64,000 nt of DNA from Epiperipatus broadwayi (taxonomy: Eukaryota; Onychophora; Udeonychophora; Euonychophora; Peripatidae). Made by a program: the position numbers and the translations under genes. Location: the NCBI GenBank assembly GCA_028023455.1, contig JAQFVV010006471.1, positions 971,623 to 1,035,622 on the forward strand, read 5' to 3'. Positions 26,381 to 39,478 of this stretch are shown in pieces (positions within the stretch are counted from its first letter, which is position 1; every line of letters begins with the position of its first letter). A model generated the notes under the pieces. The model was not told the DNA's origin, did no database searches, and saw only the letters and a program-made list of their open reading frames with translations.

Positions 26381-27366
26381 AAAGCAGCTTGTGTAATCAT
26401 AAAGAATCATGATCATGTGATGTTTGATGGTTAAATATGATGTCATATGTATATTTTCTATTCAACAGCAGCCATATATCTAAATTAAGTCTGCTTTAAG
26501 AATAAATACATTTTATCTAATAATTTATTTTTGCTTCATGACATCATGAGGAAAACATCACCTTAAAATTTTATATTTATTCAATAACATAATGTAGTAA
26601 AGAGTATCAAGTGATTCATCTAACTATTCACTATCATCTTTAAACATAAAACTTCAAGAGGGGGAAATCTTTAAATTTTTATTTAACCAGACTATTTATA
26701 AATAAGATGACAGGCTTATACTTGTCTACACTATTATACCATATACAAATGATTATGATAAAGCATTATCATAAAATTAACTTAAAGAAAATTCTACAAT
26801 GTCCGTGTCCTTGTTGCTGCCCATTATATCGAAAATATCAAACTTTCTAAACAAACTTCAAATAGAAAACACTGTTTTTTTTTAATTTTATCAATACAGT
26901 GAAGCCACAATATCTGCAGTAATTTGATCCAAGCTCCCTCCATCCTTTCCATACATTGTAATATATAACAGCTCACATTTGGTTAATAAACTTTGATAGA
27001 ATAGAATACATATTATTTATTGAACTGTAAGTGTACTGTATTTTTAATAAGCAATATATATGACACATAATACTTTTTTACATATATAGTATGCATATAT
27101 AAATTAAGGTTATTGTAAACAGAATTTGAAAAAAATAATTACAATAAAGTTATTAATAATAAACTGGGGTACATATTTACATATATTTTACTAAATGTAT
27201 GACCACTCATTAATTCATTAAAACAATAAGAAAAAATGTTTATTGTATTTTTTGTTTTTTAAAAAAATAATAAAATGTCTGACTCTCATCACAATTAAAT
27301 AAGCTTCACATGATATTCTATTTTTGCAATAACTTTTTTATATATTATTTTATTAGACTAAATATA
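26381..27366. other. A/T-rich non-coding stretch
   Basis: No gene or repeat identified. Confidence 0.45.
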
Positions 27367-27527
27367 GATGAAATAATGCAGAAGTATACTGAAAACTCTC
27401 AGTAAGCTATATGTACACTAACTGTCAGTAAACATGAAATGTAGAATGAGCCTACATTTTACATTTACTGACACTTAGTTTACATATAACTCACTTAGGG
27501 TTTTCACTACTTCTGCATTATTTCATC
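27367..27527. mobile_element. small foldback / MITE-like element
   Basis: Arms of about 77 bp (27367-27444 and 27452-27527) are inverted copies, beginning GATGAAATAATGCAGAAG and ending CTTCTGCATTATTTCATC. Only about 7 bp separate them, so the RNA or single strand would form one long hairpin. No coding capacity. Confidence 0.8.
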
Positions 27528-29245
27528 ACAAACTTTTTTGTAAAAACTTTTGAAATATGTTTAAAAAACATTTTATTATTTGGAACACTGCTTATCAAAT
27601 TCAAAATAATAGCAAAGAAATAATGTGTATGTGCTTTCAACACAACCTGAAGAAATTTTGCTAAAAAAACATTATTAAATACAATGATCTGAAATTGGAA
27701 AAGCAGCTTCTGACATATTATAAAATGTATTTATAAATATGATCACAGACAATGCTTAAAGAAGGATAAATGACTGTTCATATATCATAAAATATATTAA
27801 GTTTATGAAATTTAATGTTTTTTTTTTGTTCGATTACTTATAATATTTTTGTTTGTTTATATTTTTTATAGGATAAAGTGTAATTGAAGTCATGTATTTT
27901 GATACAGCATAGTTGTGGCTTTACTATTCTCATAAAATATTAATATACAAAAATATCTTTACAACTCATATTGAAATCTGGTCATCACTTTTAAAACTAC
28001 TGCTTTAAATACAAGCTTTGCTTGAAACTTATGTGGTGATCGGTATCACTCATACAATAAAATAATCTAATTCAATTGATGTTCCTATGAAATTTCTCTC
28101 ATAATAAATTATGCATTATTGACTTCCTATTACAAATGTGTGCTGCACTTTTAAATATTTAAACTTTAGAAAAATAGAGAATATTTTATAACAGTGTATA
28201 AATAACTATTAACATTTCAATTACTTATCTTATTTATAATGAAAAGTACTAATTTAAATCCTTCCAATCATGCATAAAGCATAGAATATCATCATTGCTA
28301 TTCACATATACTTCAATGGTTATATGCATGTGTGTACAAAAATAGTAAGTACTGCTTTTGAAATACTTCTTTTAAATAATAAAATTAATTTTAAATGTTA
28401 GCAGTTGTTACTAAGTGCAATATTATTTACAATAATATTTATAATACAATAATAATATTTATATTATAAATATCTATAAATTAATGATATTTATAATACA
28501 AATACATTTTTATTTATCTATCTTATCGTATTTCTAATGCTTAGCATATTCAATATGATGAATCTAACAAGACATTTTTAAAAAATACACACACATACAA
28601 TAACGCTCAACTGACAGACGCTTTTGCATAATCATTAGTGTTCTATCTAATATACAAGCATGGCTTTTATTTATAAGGAATATATATAAATGGCATTAAA
28701 TTTTGTTCGATTTTGTTCATATAAATTAAATTTTGCATTGTCAAAATAACAATTGCATTAGATATCATTTGCGATTTTTTCCTCCCCTAAAACAGTTTAT
28801 TATCATATGTAAAGCAGATTTTAATAAATTCCCTTTTTAAAATAAAATATACATATTATAATGGATTCTCCTCTTTAATAACTCCAACTCAATTTATAAT
28901 TAAATGGGTTAGAAATTTAAATCGTTTTTCAATTAGGATTTATTTATTGCTAAAAAGTTCTCTGATGGTAAGTAAATTTTTAATAAAAGTTTATTGTCCA
29001 CCTAAAATTAGACTACATCTAAAATAATAACTAGGATTCTTGCAGTAATAAACATAGCAATTTTAAACTGTTGAAAGTGTGAGAGTAAATCGGAGAACCA
29101 ATGAAATCTCTATCATCACTAGGCTTATTAAGGGCTCAGTTTTTCAAAGTGAGAAGACATTAATTTAACATTTAAATGCGATTTCTTTTTAAAATGGTAT
29201 TTTTAAGAAAGTTTTTTCTTTCCATAATTCATTACTAGAGTAATA
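27528..29245. other. A/T-rich non-coding stretch
   Basis: No gene seen. A cluster of TATTTATAATA-like short repeats lies at about 28425-28510. Confidence 0.45.
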
Positions 29246-29307
29246 TTACGGTGGTTGGTTCATTGCAGTGTTTCTGTTAAGACCTTCCAATGTGTTTAAT
29301 CTTTCAG

Positions 29308-29450
29308 GCAAAACTGCCAGGACAGATTGTGTTTGTGGATAACCCACAAGGGGGCAATGGAACCAAGAACACATTTGGCAACACAGTAATTCCTTAGCTA
29401 ATGCCGAATATCCATTACTGATTGCCAGAAACAGCAAGCTGCATTTAAAT
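29308..29450 (+). pseudogene. possible decayed PIF1/Helitron-type helicase P-loop fragment
   Basis: A short island of higher G+C. The plus frame from 29308 reads GQIVFVDNPQGGNGTKNTFG then NTVIP and a TAG at 29395-29397. It resembles a disrupted Walker A strand-loop of PIF1-like helicases (a hydrophobic strand, an Asp, GPGG.GKT, then F..NT). After a stop and a one-base shift, LLIARNSKLHLNG follows at the spacing where motif Ia (SSGIAA...) lies in such helicases. Helitron transposons and host PIF1 genes both encode this. Alternatives: a terminal host exon after the acceptor TTTAATCTTTCAG (29295-29307), or the overlapping minus-strand 63-codon ORF (29246-29437). The assignment rests on weak pattern similarity. 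Confidence 0.3.
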
Positions 29451-29459
29451 GGTTCAATT

Positions 29460-32110
29460 ATTCAAAGACTTTACAGAAAAAATTGTTTAGTTATGAACAT
29501 CTCAAGGGAAAGGGCAAAAAATATTTTAGATTTAATATTTTCTTTTTTGTTTAAAAGTAGTCGATTTTTGCATTTTATTCAAAATCATTACAAATATATA
29601 TATATAAAAGAACCAATTAACTTAGAAAACAAACATTTTTGCATTTTAATTTTGTAAATAAATCAACATTCACTTTTTCTTTTTGTTTTGATTTTTTTTT
29701 TTTTTATAAATTATTTATATTTTTAATTTTTTTTTTTTTTAATATATATATATTTAAAAGATATAAAAAAATACAAATAAACGTGAAGGCGGGGGAAAAC
29801 ATGTTATTTAAGAGATTTAAAAGTAATTACATAAAAATAAAAAAAAATCATGCCTACTAAGTAGAAAATAAATCAAACAAACACACTTAAAAAAAAAAGG
29901 TCCACCCTTCATAAGACTTTAAACTATTTTAACCCTTAATGTACCAAATAATAAAACAATTTGAGAAGTTTGATGTACAGTATAATATAAAAGTAATTAT
30001 TATCATTGATTTTCTTTCTATCCTAGCAGATTTCATAAATCATTTTAGATTATATTTATCCATTTATAAATTGTCATAAGTATTTTAAGATTATCTGTCA
30101 ATATTTTTCTCATTTCTCTTTTTATTTTTTACAGTTTCTCCAACATAACGTTTCTCTACCTTTAAGAATTTCTCTTCTTTAATTTTTCCAATATTTTTTT
30201 TTTTTTTTTCAATAGCTCTATCTCTTTAACCTTATCAACTGAACCATTTCTTTTTTATTCTAAACTTGCATTTTAATTACTTTTCTTTGTTTCATTTAAT
30301 AATTCAAATTTCTGCCTCAAATAAAATTAAATTTCAGAGATTTCTTAAGAATTTTTTAAATCCAAATCATCCCAATATTTGTTTTCTTTTATTTAAACTC
30401 TTTCTAATCATTGTATTTTTTTTTAATTTCTGCTATCATGACTTAAACAGCATCTTAAATAGTTAAATATTTACTCTGATAAAATTCTTAATAGAGGCTA
30501 TTAATACAATTTTAGTTTTATATTCTAGATAGTGTCAAACATTAGATATAACTCAAAGGTCATTTAAACAAGGGATATTAAAATACAGAATTCAGTCTGA
30601 GACTTTAAAATGTTTGTAAGTATATACATATATATACACCCACATAATAGGTTCCTGCTGCATAATTAATGCAATTCACACGGTTTTGTATAATTCTATT
30701 TTCTCATCTTTTTTTAAGAGTTTCTATATTGAAAATGTTTATATAAAATATATATTCATTGAAATATCATTTCTAATAATAATTAAAGTAAAGGATACCA
30801 TGCAATTAAGAATTTTATAGTTATTAAAAATATATATATACTGATGCTGAACAAATTATATATATACATATATTAACTCTTCTTTCTCATATTGTTAAGT
30901 TGAATTAGCTTATCCAAATAAAGTGTCAGTGAAATGTTAAAGTCAACTCTATTTAAAGATTCTAAATACTTATTTTTTAAAAAAATTTTCAAAGGATATT
31001 TTGATGGCTGATCATCTTTTGAGTTTCATCAACTCATTAATTACAGACTATGCTAATATGTCATTCATTAATAATCAAATTATATTTATGATAGTGAAAA
31101 ATTCTGGAACTATTGGTCTACTTCTAACTCAGTTAAAATCTATACAAATTGAAGATATAAATGTAAAATATTTGTTAAAATATTTTAAAATTAATTTCAG
31201 CCCTTTTTAATTTATAAATGTCTGTCTAAACATTATTCTATTTCTGAAAAATACATTCTACATGCAATCTGGCATACCTTGATTTAGTCACACATGTGAA
31301 ATAAACTGGTCTGTATGATGTAATTGCAATAAAAATTGAAAGTTCCTTTGACTATATTGACATTCATTTTCTACATAAATAAATACTTAATATGCTTCTG
31401 GAAAATTCAAACCCTCACATATGAATTAATAAATTATATTTAAAAATTGAATAAAAATCTTCATGATTTATTTCAGATGTCAGAAGCCATTGCGCAAATA
31501 GTTTTGCTTGCCTAAGCTTTATCTACAATCAGAACTATTTCATTTTTACAAAAATTCAATTATCTTAATACAAAAAAGATAAATATACTTATTTATTTTA
31601 ATAATGTCATGATAATTATCAGAAAAGTTTTTATACTTACTATTGAGAAATGCTTTAAAAAATTTCTAAGATAATTGGATCAGTTGCTTTCAGGGAAAAA
31701 ATATTTGGATGTCAGATATGAACTGGAAGAATATTCTACAGAAGTTGCAACTAAATTCTTCACTATATCAGTCTGAGCTTTGATTACCAAAACCAATTTA
31801 ATAATTAGTAAACTTAAGTTGAATAAATTTTCAAATTAATAACATTCAATTCAATTACATGCCACTTTAGAACAAAAATTAATATAATTAATTCTATTCT
31901 CAAAACTCTTTAGTATAGTATGTGTCTTGGAATTGTATAACCAATGTAATAGTAATGGACATTAAGAATAAAATCAAGACATTGTACAAAACTTTAAGAA
32001 TATGAACAAAAATAATGATTTTGGATTAGGTAAAATTAAATTGTTTTGTCAATTTATGAATGTTAGATTACTGAAAAATAAACATTACATGATCACCATT
32101 TCTTATGTTT
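29460..32110. other. A/T-rich non-coding stretch
   Basis: Long poly-T tracts (29690-29745, 30190-30210) and short A/T-composition ORFs only. No gene seen. Confidence 0.45.
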
Positions 32111-32160
32111 GCTTGCACTGAGTGGCAATATTGTATGGAGAGTTTTGCCTGTTTTAATTA
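32111..32160 (+). repeat. family A end fragment
   Basis: GCTTGCACTGAGTGGCAATA and the following GGAGAGTTTTGCCTG match the outer end of the right arm at 26330-26380. The hammerhead part is absent, so this is a truncated copy. Confidence 0.65.
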
Positions 32161-35100
32161 CTGGAAAATATATTATGATTTTCTAATTGGAATCATTTTT
32201 TGTCAACCAATTAATTTGGTAAAATTGACAAAATTATCATAATTGATGAGATGAAGACTCTTATTTAGATACAAGCAATCACAATTGTTAAAAAATATGC
32301 TATTAAATGAATCACTCATTTATACCAATATTAAATTTCTTTAAAGTTTAAAATTTTCAAGTTATGTGGATCATATGAAGAAACTTTTCTCCATATTAAT
32401 GATTATTGCTTCTTTTTCAAAAACCTAAAATCTATCATAATATTATTTAATAAGCCATTGTGCAAGATTTTGAACAAGCTCTTTTATTGGTATCACTTTT
32501 ATAGTTATTGAGCTGTATGGCAAATTTCCAAACAACAGAATCATATGATTCAATACTTCCATGAGTACTGGTAGAAAAAGTATTTAGAGACTTAAGATAT
32601 CTTTTCAAAAAAAAATTAATTCTTATAATGTAACCTCTGAGATTGTTGAACTTATGGGTTCCAATATAATCTAAGTGTAATGTAGATTTACTACAACATT
32701 ACTATTAGTTAAGACTTTTAATTAACTAATAAAATACATCGATTTTCTTAGTTTATTTCATATAAAATGTGAAATATTGATATAAACTTTGCACTATACT
32801 GCTTTCACTTATCATAACATATTCTTTAATTCTTATAGTAAATAAATTTATTTCTAAAATAAGGCATATTTGCAAACTTAATTAATATATCCATTGCTTT
32901 TTTTAAAAAAAAGACATTTATAAATATAAATGTGAATTCGATAGTGATAAATTATGAAAAAAATGTTAGTTATTTTATTATTCATGAATTAGCCAATTTC
33001 TAAGTAATAAGAATTCTTATTGTTCCAAATGTTTAATTCAAATTTAATCATTACTGTATATATATACTCATAGTTAATTTATGAATGTAAAATAAGTTGG
33101 ATAATAAATACAATAATCAGTAGTTAAATGTGATCAATGATTAGAGATTATTCATTTTAATAAGTTAATTGATATGAAGTAATTCCTTATTCTGCTACTA
33201 TTGCAAGACTTCTAATCCTAAAAATTAACACTAACTCTAAAGCTATACTTTTATTCTAATAATTAATTTTAAAAAACCTATTGAATGACTATATTTTTCA
33301 GACTTATAATGCATCCACAGGCTATGCAGACTACAGATGAGAAGAAGGCCTCTTGAGAAACTATAGTTTGTTTTTGTTTTATCTTAGATTTGTTCCACTA
33401 GGTTTTAAGTAGTTACAAAGTAAACCTACTCGATAATATGCTTTAATAATTAATTGGTCACAAGTAAACATTATTACAAATGTTTGAAATAGAGAAAAAA
33501 TTTCATAACAACAAAGTTTACATTTCATATTATAAATGGTGTCTTAAAACAATTTCACAATGGACTTGGCAGAAGATTATATAATATATATTGTAACCTT
33601 ACAATATTACTGTAAATTAGCTATTCCATTTAAAAAACTAAAAACATTATTGGCTTTAACTTTTATAGTTAAGTAAATATATTCATCACTGTCATTGGTT
33701 GCATAGCATAGAATATAATCAATATTATGTTCAATAGTCTCTCATTTTTATAAAAATATATAATTTTATAAAGCATTTTGAATGACTTTCCAATCGGATT
33801 TTATTATCAATGCTTGTATAAAATATGTATGTGTACATTTTGTCATTATCATTATTAAAGAACAAAGATATCAAATAGTATAAACAGTCAGAAGTTCTCA
33901 CACACATAAAACAACTAATTTTATATAGAAATAAAGAATAGAATTATAAATTTAACATTAGCATATTAAAATATTTTGAGGTAAAGCAATTATATTCAGA
34001 TTACATTTTTATCTTATATATGTAGATTTTTATTGAGCAAAGATTGATTTAATTGCTAGAATATTTATTAAACAATAAATTATTTATTAACAGAGCAATT
34101 TAAAACTAATTGAAATAAATGTCTGGGAACTTTATAGTTTTATAATTTAAATGTTTGTAATATTACTTTAAAAACCGGGAAACAAAAGTGAAGTGATTTG
34201 AAAAGACTACTTTTTTTTCTTTATTTTTAAACAGTGTTTTTAAAGTTTTACCATGCATTGATTCAAGAAATTCTTAACTTTAACATTTTCTCAGCAGTAA
34301 CAATGATGACCTCTTCTGATATTTTCTAAAAAAACTAATAAACCCAATGCATGTTGGAGAATATTCTGTAATCCAAACATCATATAATAACTGGTATAAA
34401 AGCTGAAGTTTGATAAATCCAGATAGTCTTCATAAACTTTTCTTGCAGTCAGAACCTAAACAGGTTCAAATTTTTTAATCAACCATTTGGATTGCCATCT
34501 ACATGATGATTGGCTTGACTAAACAGCTAGGTATTTGCCTTTACTAGGCAAAATGACTTCTCATCATTCTAGTAGAAGGATGAATAACAACAAATAAACC
34601 AGAAACCATCCTTGACTAATTAATTAATTATTTATTGCAAGAAATCTCATTTATTACAGTCAACTGTTAGTGGGGCAAATGGATAAATTGACTTATGGAA
34701 TGCTCATTCACAATTTCAACAAAAAATCATTGTACTTTTTCAATTGAAAGTAATATTAAATAGCTGCTATAATTGAAAAATTATATTTATTAATTTTGAA
34801 TAAGTAGCTGATGTTTATTTTTTAAATATTGTAAAATAGTTTTCTTTTTACTTTAAAAAAATATGAATATTAGGTCTCAATAGTGTAAATTTATCTTGTC
34901 TTTAATTATATAAGGAAAAAACTTTAAACAACAATTTTTCAATTCAAATATGTCTTCATAAACTTGTTGCTTAGAGAAACAAACTTTGATTCAAAAACTA
35001 ATGAAAAGTTCTTTGTTGTGGATGAAAAGCTATTTGTTTTATCAGAGATATGATTAGAATTACTGGCACTATGTTTTAAAGATCTAAAAATGAATAAATT

Positions 35101-35870
35101 AATTATATATCTAAGATTAAAGTAATAAATGCTAATCCTTTGAATAAAATTATAACATCTGTTCAAGTAAATTAAATTGCTGCATGGAACAAACTATAAA
35201 TTTATATTCAGTGCTGTAAGAAATGCATTACAGATTATCAATGCTAAATATTTAAATCTCATTCAATGAATAATAAATTATGAAGCTAAATATTTAAATG
35301 CCACTACTGAAGTGTGGATTATCAAAGCAAATATTAAATATGATAAATATTCAACTGATAAGCAATGTTAATATGGATTAATGTGCTGAATGCAATATAT
35401 CATGAATCAACAAGTATGATAAATGGGATTTATTAATCTTTATGCTTATGCAATAAACTGACAGATTATTTAATGCACTTTTTCATAATTGCTTCTTTTT
35501 TAGTTAGTTAATATTATAGTTGTTATTAATGTAATAAAGTTTTCTCAGATATTATTATGCTCATTTACAGGTAATATATTTATTTAATATTATTATAGTT
35601 GATATTACATGAGATTAAGGTTGGACAAATGTAAATAACTATTCAACTTATATAAAACTATGTTATATTGCAATTATTATATATTTTATGGGTTCTTAAG
35701 TTTCAACTCAAAGTTAAATGAAGTTAATATCCTTATTTAGATGAATAAATCCATAAGGAATATTTTATGCATCACAAGCTTACATATTAGTATTAATCTA
35801 ATTATATTTTGTTAGTAGAGTAGCACTATATGATCACTATCTTATACTAACACATAAGTTTTATTAAACA
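32161..35870. other. A/T-rich non-coding stretch
   Basis: No gene or convincing repeat seen. The minus-strand ORF 34939-35166 has only A/T-driven composition. Confidence 0.45.
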
Positions 35871-36072
35871 AGGCATGTGATGTGATGTGATGTATTTTGG
35901 CTTCTCCTTAAATGAAGTCAAGAATATCTCAGCAATTATGCCCAGATAAACCTGTTAGCCACTTTATTTTCCATTCCCCACTCTAAGTCTTCCCATATTC
36001 TGCCCCATCCCATTTCCACAACATAATCTTTGTCAACTTTATGGCCTTTATATCTAAATTCCCCTTATTTTT

Positions 36073-36309
36073 TCACAAGCCCAGCATAAAAAACAATAAC
36101 TCACTTTCTGTATAATCACTTTGTTCATATTTATTCTCCCATAACTTCATCATCTGTATCCTTTCTACTTTCAAGCATTTACATTCAATCAACAGATACC
36201 TAATATTTTCTATACCTTCCTTACACAATTTGCACACTAAATCACCCATAGTTTTCCATTTATATGTATATTCTCTTGTTGCTAAAGATCCTGTTTGAGC
36301 CTTAAACAA
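36073..36309 (-). pseudogene. LINE ORF2 C-terminal zinc-knuckle segment
   Basis: The text CKLCKEG...YLLIEC shows the Cys-x2-Cys and final Cys of the LINE C-terminal zinc knuckle, but the His normally lying four residues before the last Cys is not there (an Arg-Tyr pair instead). It is separated from the reverse transcriptase segment by a break near 36310-36345. Confidence 0.75.
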
Positions 36310-36345
36310 TTAACTACTTTCCTTACTAAAATCATAAATTAACTC

Positions 36346-37203
36346 TTATCCAATGTTCCGTTTACTTCTATATATATTTAAATTCTTCTTGCCCTCCGTA
36401 CTAGGTCTCCATCTCTCTAACTCACTATTTTTTATTAATGCTTCTATTTTTTTATCCCATTCCTTACCACTATAACACTCAACAATCCTCCTAACACAAT
36501 CATCCCACCTTTTATACAAGTATACTAATTCTTTATCCAAATATTTTGCATACCGCATTACCTTTCTCACCCATCTTGTTACCTGCCCTTTAATCATAAA
36601 CCAATTAAACACTATTTTTGCTATTCTTTTACTAGCCATAAACTGCATCCTACCAAACATTTTCATTTTACTTTTTGCATCTCTCATATAAAGACTTGAC
36701 CATCCCATTTCTCCTTGAATTGCCTCCTTTGCTGTCCACATCTCTGCATCTAATGCACATCTTCCTACTTTCCTTTGTACTTTCTCTAAATAATCTAAAA
36801 CCATTTTACTAACACATAATGCATCATTACCATATGTTAACCCTGCTACTGCAACTCCCTTCCATACAATTCTAGTTACATCATATTTGTTATATGAAAA
36901 TATTGTTAATTTCTTTACCAAACCCTTTCTTTTCTTTGCTTCATTTACCTTTTTTTCCCCCCATTCATCCAAGCAATTTTCCTGATTACATAAGGTGATT
37001 CCCAAATACCTATATCTATCCACCACACTTAACTTTATAACCCCCAATGAGAATTCTACTTCTTCTCTTTCCCCAGTATTAACCATCATTATATTTGATT
37101 TTTCTTCACTAAATTTAATCCCCATCTCTTTACTCACCCTTTCACATGTCCTCAACATAATTTCCATATCTTCTTTCTGCACACAAAAAGATATCATCCA
37201 CAA
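36346..37203 (-). pseudogene. LINE ORF2: RT palm end, thumb and connection
   Basis: The segment starts at the catalytic box. Across a poly-T run near 37202-37211 the sequence reads FFVDDI, a variant of the usual [YF]ADD with both Asp residues kept. The poly-T run also causes the frame shift against the preceding segment. GIKFSEEKSNIM (residues 28-39) is the G.[KQ][FL]...K[ST] box. RYRYLGITL (around residue 67) is the conserved YLG strand. The rest is the thumb/connection region of a non-LTR reverse transcriptase. Confidence 0.85.
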
Positions 37204-37415
37204 AAAAAAAGACCCGACAAAGTATATACTCCCTTGCCACCTATTAATGGTATCTCTATCCCTCTTCCTAGTCTTTCTATTGCTTTCTCCATTTCACTCA
37301 AATACAACAAAAATAAAATAGGTGACATAGGGCATCCTTGCCTTAATCCCACCCCATTTTTAACTTTAACTGATTCTATATCCCCTAATTGGTAAGTATA
37401 ATAATTATTTTTCAT
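37194..37415 (-). pseudogene. LINE ORF2: RT motif B segment
   Basis: GLRQGCPMSPILFLLYLSEM is the RQG(C/S)..SP.LF box of non-LTR reverse transcriptases, which positions template and primer. The frame runs out at the poly-T tract just before the catalytic Asp pair. Confidence 0.88.
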
Positions 37416-37473
37416 ATAATTTCTTAATAATATTTACTAAAGCTTTATCCATTCCCAAATTTGCTAACCTTAC

Positions 37474-37656
37474 CTATAATCTATTTCTATTTACTCTATC
37501 ATATGCTTTCTCTGTATCTATAAAACTCATATAGAATGATCTACCTGAATACCTACTCATCTCCATAAGTTGTGTAACTACAAACAAACTATCTCCTATA
37601 TGCCTATCTGACCTAAAACCTCCTTGCATTTTCCCCACTACATTATTCTCTTCCAT
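37474..37656 (-). pseudogene. LINE ORF2: RT motif A segment
   Basis: QGGFRSDRHIGDSLFVVTQL followed by FIDTEKAYDRVNR gives the GFR..R...D finger box and the motif A catalytic Asp (FID..KAYD). Both are intact. Separated by frame breaks from the segments on either side. Confidence 0.88.
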
Positions 37657-37885
37657 CCATTTTTACAACTCTTCCAGATACAATATATGAGAAAACGTTA
37701 TATAAAACTGATGTTACCACTATCGGTCTATAATTATTTAACTTTCTATGATCCTTACCCTTTCCTTTAAATAATAATCTTATTCTTGTATTATTCCAAT
37801 TACCTGAAAAAAAACTCCTCTGTGCCATCTTATTAAAACATGATAATAACTTTGTTCTTGCTCTATGCCCTAAATTCATTACCAT
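37643..37885 (-). pseudogene. LINE ORF2: RT finger segment
   Basis: WNNTRIRLLFKGKGKD...LNNYRPIVVTSVLYNVFSYIV matches the conserved W....[IV].L[LF]KGKGD....YRPI.L.S..YK......R block at the start of non-LTR reverse transcriptases. Confidence 0.88.
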
Positions 37886-37902
37886 ATCTTCTGCCCATCC
37901 AT

Positions 37903-38418
37903 CTAAACCTCTCGCCTTTCCAATCTCTTCTCTGCCTCATTCAGTTCATTTTTTGTGAACCTAATATTCCCATTACTAAAGGCTTTCATGTTTTTTATCA
38001 CTAAGTCCTTCACATCTAACATCTTTTCTATATCCATTACATATCTATTTAAGATTCCCTCTAATTTTTCTCTAGAGCTACACTCTATTCCCTCATCATC
38101 TATTAATACTATCTCTCTTTGCCCTACATTTCTCCTTTTAATGTAATTCCAAAATTTTTTACTCCCATCTCTTCCACTTTTATTAATATCCTCCAACAAT
38201 TTACTATTCAACTCTCTATAATTATCCATTTTAACCAACTTCTTCTTTTCTAAGTACTTTCCCCATTTAGCATTAATATCATTTTCACTTTCTTTGTTCT
38301 TAATAGCACATTTATATTTTCTGCATGCTTCTTTCCTCTCTTTTACACTTTTACTAACTCTCATTCTTTTATTACTTTTATTCTTCTGCATATTCTCAAC
38401 TAAAACCCTATTTGCCAC
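37903..38418 (-). pseudogene. LINE ORF2: linker between endonuclease and RT
   Basis: A Lys/Glu-rich, coiled-coil-prone linker of 171 residues with KKFWNYIKRRN near its middle, the usual [KR].[FW]W..[IL]...N box ahead of the RT. It ends in the predicted helix that precedes the RT fingers. Confidence 0.75.
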
Positions 38419-38515
38419 TTTTTCATTTCACCACCCCAATCCTTATACTCATCCCCAACCAACTGTTGCATGGTTTCTTCAACTTTTTATTTTATACTCT
38501 TCCAACTTATTCTTA

Positions 38516-39025
38516 TCATTTCACTCTCCATCCACATCTTTCACTATTGTTTCTACTTTCATTTTTATCCTCCATCACATTACTAACCATTTCTATTACA
38601 ATAAAGTTATAATCACTATTACATACTCTCTCTTCATTATCAAACACCTTAATTTTCCATATTTTATTTATTCCCTCTTTCTCTACCAATACATAATCTA
38701 TTGTGTAAAATATATTATTCCTAGACCATGTGTATTGTCTCTCATAAAAATTTGATAAATTCACAATGCTCAAATTTACTCTTTGACAAAATTCTTTCAA
38801 AAACTGACCATTCTTATTATCTACATCATCAATTTCTTCAATATGTCTATTCCTATCCCCTATAACCATTATTCTCTTCCCCTTTTCTTTAAAACTCTGT
38901 ATATCCTTAACTAGGCATTCATATATACTACTATTCCACTCCATTACAGTTTGACTATCTCCAGTGGCTATATACACTATAGCCACCATCCATTCTTGAC
39001 AACCCAACCTTATTTCAAACCACAA
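38516..39025 (-). pseudogene. LINE ORF2: apurinic-like endonuclease, C-terminal half
   Basis: Shows VIGDRNRHI (the GDFN.H box with its Phe replaced by Arg; Asp and Asn kept), YTWSRNN...TIDYVLVE (the TW....IDYV box) and SDYN, where the catalytic SDH His is replaced by Tyr. In an AP-endonuclease-like LINE nuclease that last change should block target nicking, so this copy is dead apart from its frameshifts. Confidence 0.85.
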
Positions 39026-39048
39026 ATGCTCTTGACATTTAACAATAT

Positions 39049-39258
39049 TTAAATATTTTTTGACATAATACCTATACCACCACCCCTTTTTGCTTTTTCT
39101 TTTCTATTTATACCCTGCCATACAACATCTTCCAAAATAGGTTCTTCTTCTTCTCTTAGATGAGTTTCCACTACTGCTAATACCTCAAGCTCTTCATTTT
39201 CAATTGCTTTATTTAACTCCAGCCACTTTTCTGGTCTCCTACCACCTTGCATATTCAA
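39049..39258 (-). pseudogene. LINE ORF2: endonuclease N-terminal part
   Basis: Begins with an N.QGGR...KW.EL segment and contains AVVETHLR, the [VI].ET[HW]L box with the catalytic Glu of AP-endonuclease-type LINE nucleases. RGGGIGIM follows, the usual GG[VI]... strand. The true ORF2 start lies a little upstream in another frame. Confidence 0.82.
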
Positions 39259-39478
39259 AAACTCAATTTTAACAATTTCTTCTTTCCAACTACTCTTTTA
39301 TAAATTCTTTTGATTCTTTCTTCTCCATTACTTTTATAACAAACTTTCTTACCATTAATCTTACAGACCCTCTCCACATCTACACTTACATCTAAATCAA
39401 TCATCTTTTGCTTATTTTTTATATGCCATCCATTTTTCTTCTTTTTGATAATATTACAATTTAAAAGCCCACCCCCCT

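Noticed and set aside
26206-26400. 64-aa ORF on the minus strand
   Set aside because: It lies inside the family A palindrome and reflects its sequence; no protein features.
29639-31210. Small plus-strand ORFs (29639-29860, 30266-30466, 31001-31210)
   Set aside because: Phe/Lys/Asn/Ile-dominated translations of poly-T/A-rich DNA with no motif.
36995-38755. Plus-strand ORFs over the minus-strand LINE (for example 36995-37321, 37955-38146, 38294-38755)
   Set aside because: Leu/Ser/Phe/Thr-rich shadows of the purine-rich LINE coding strand.
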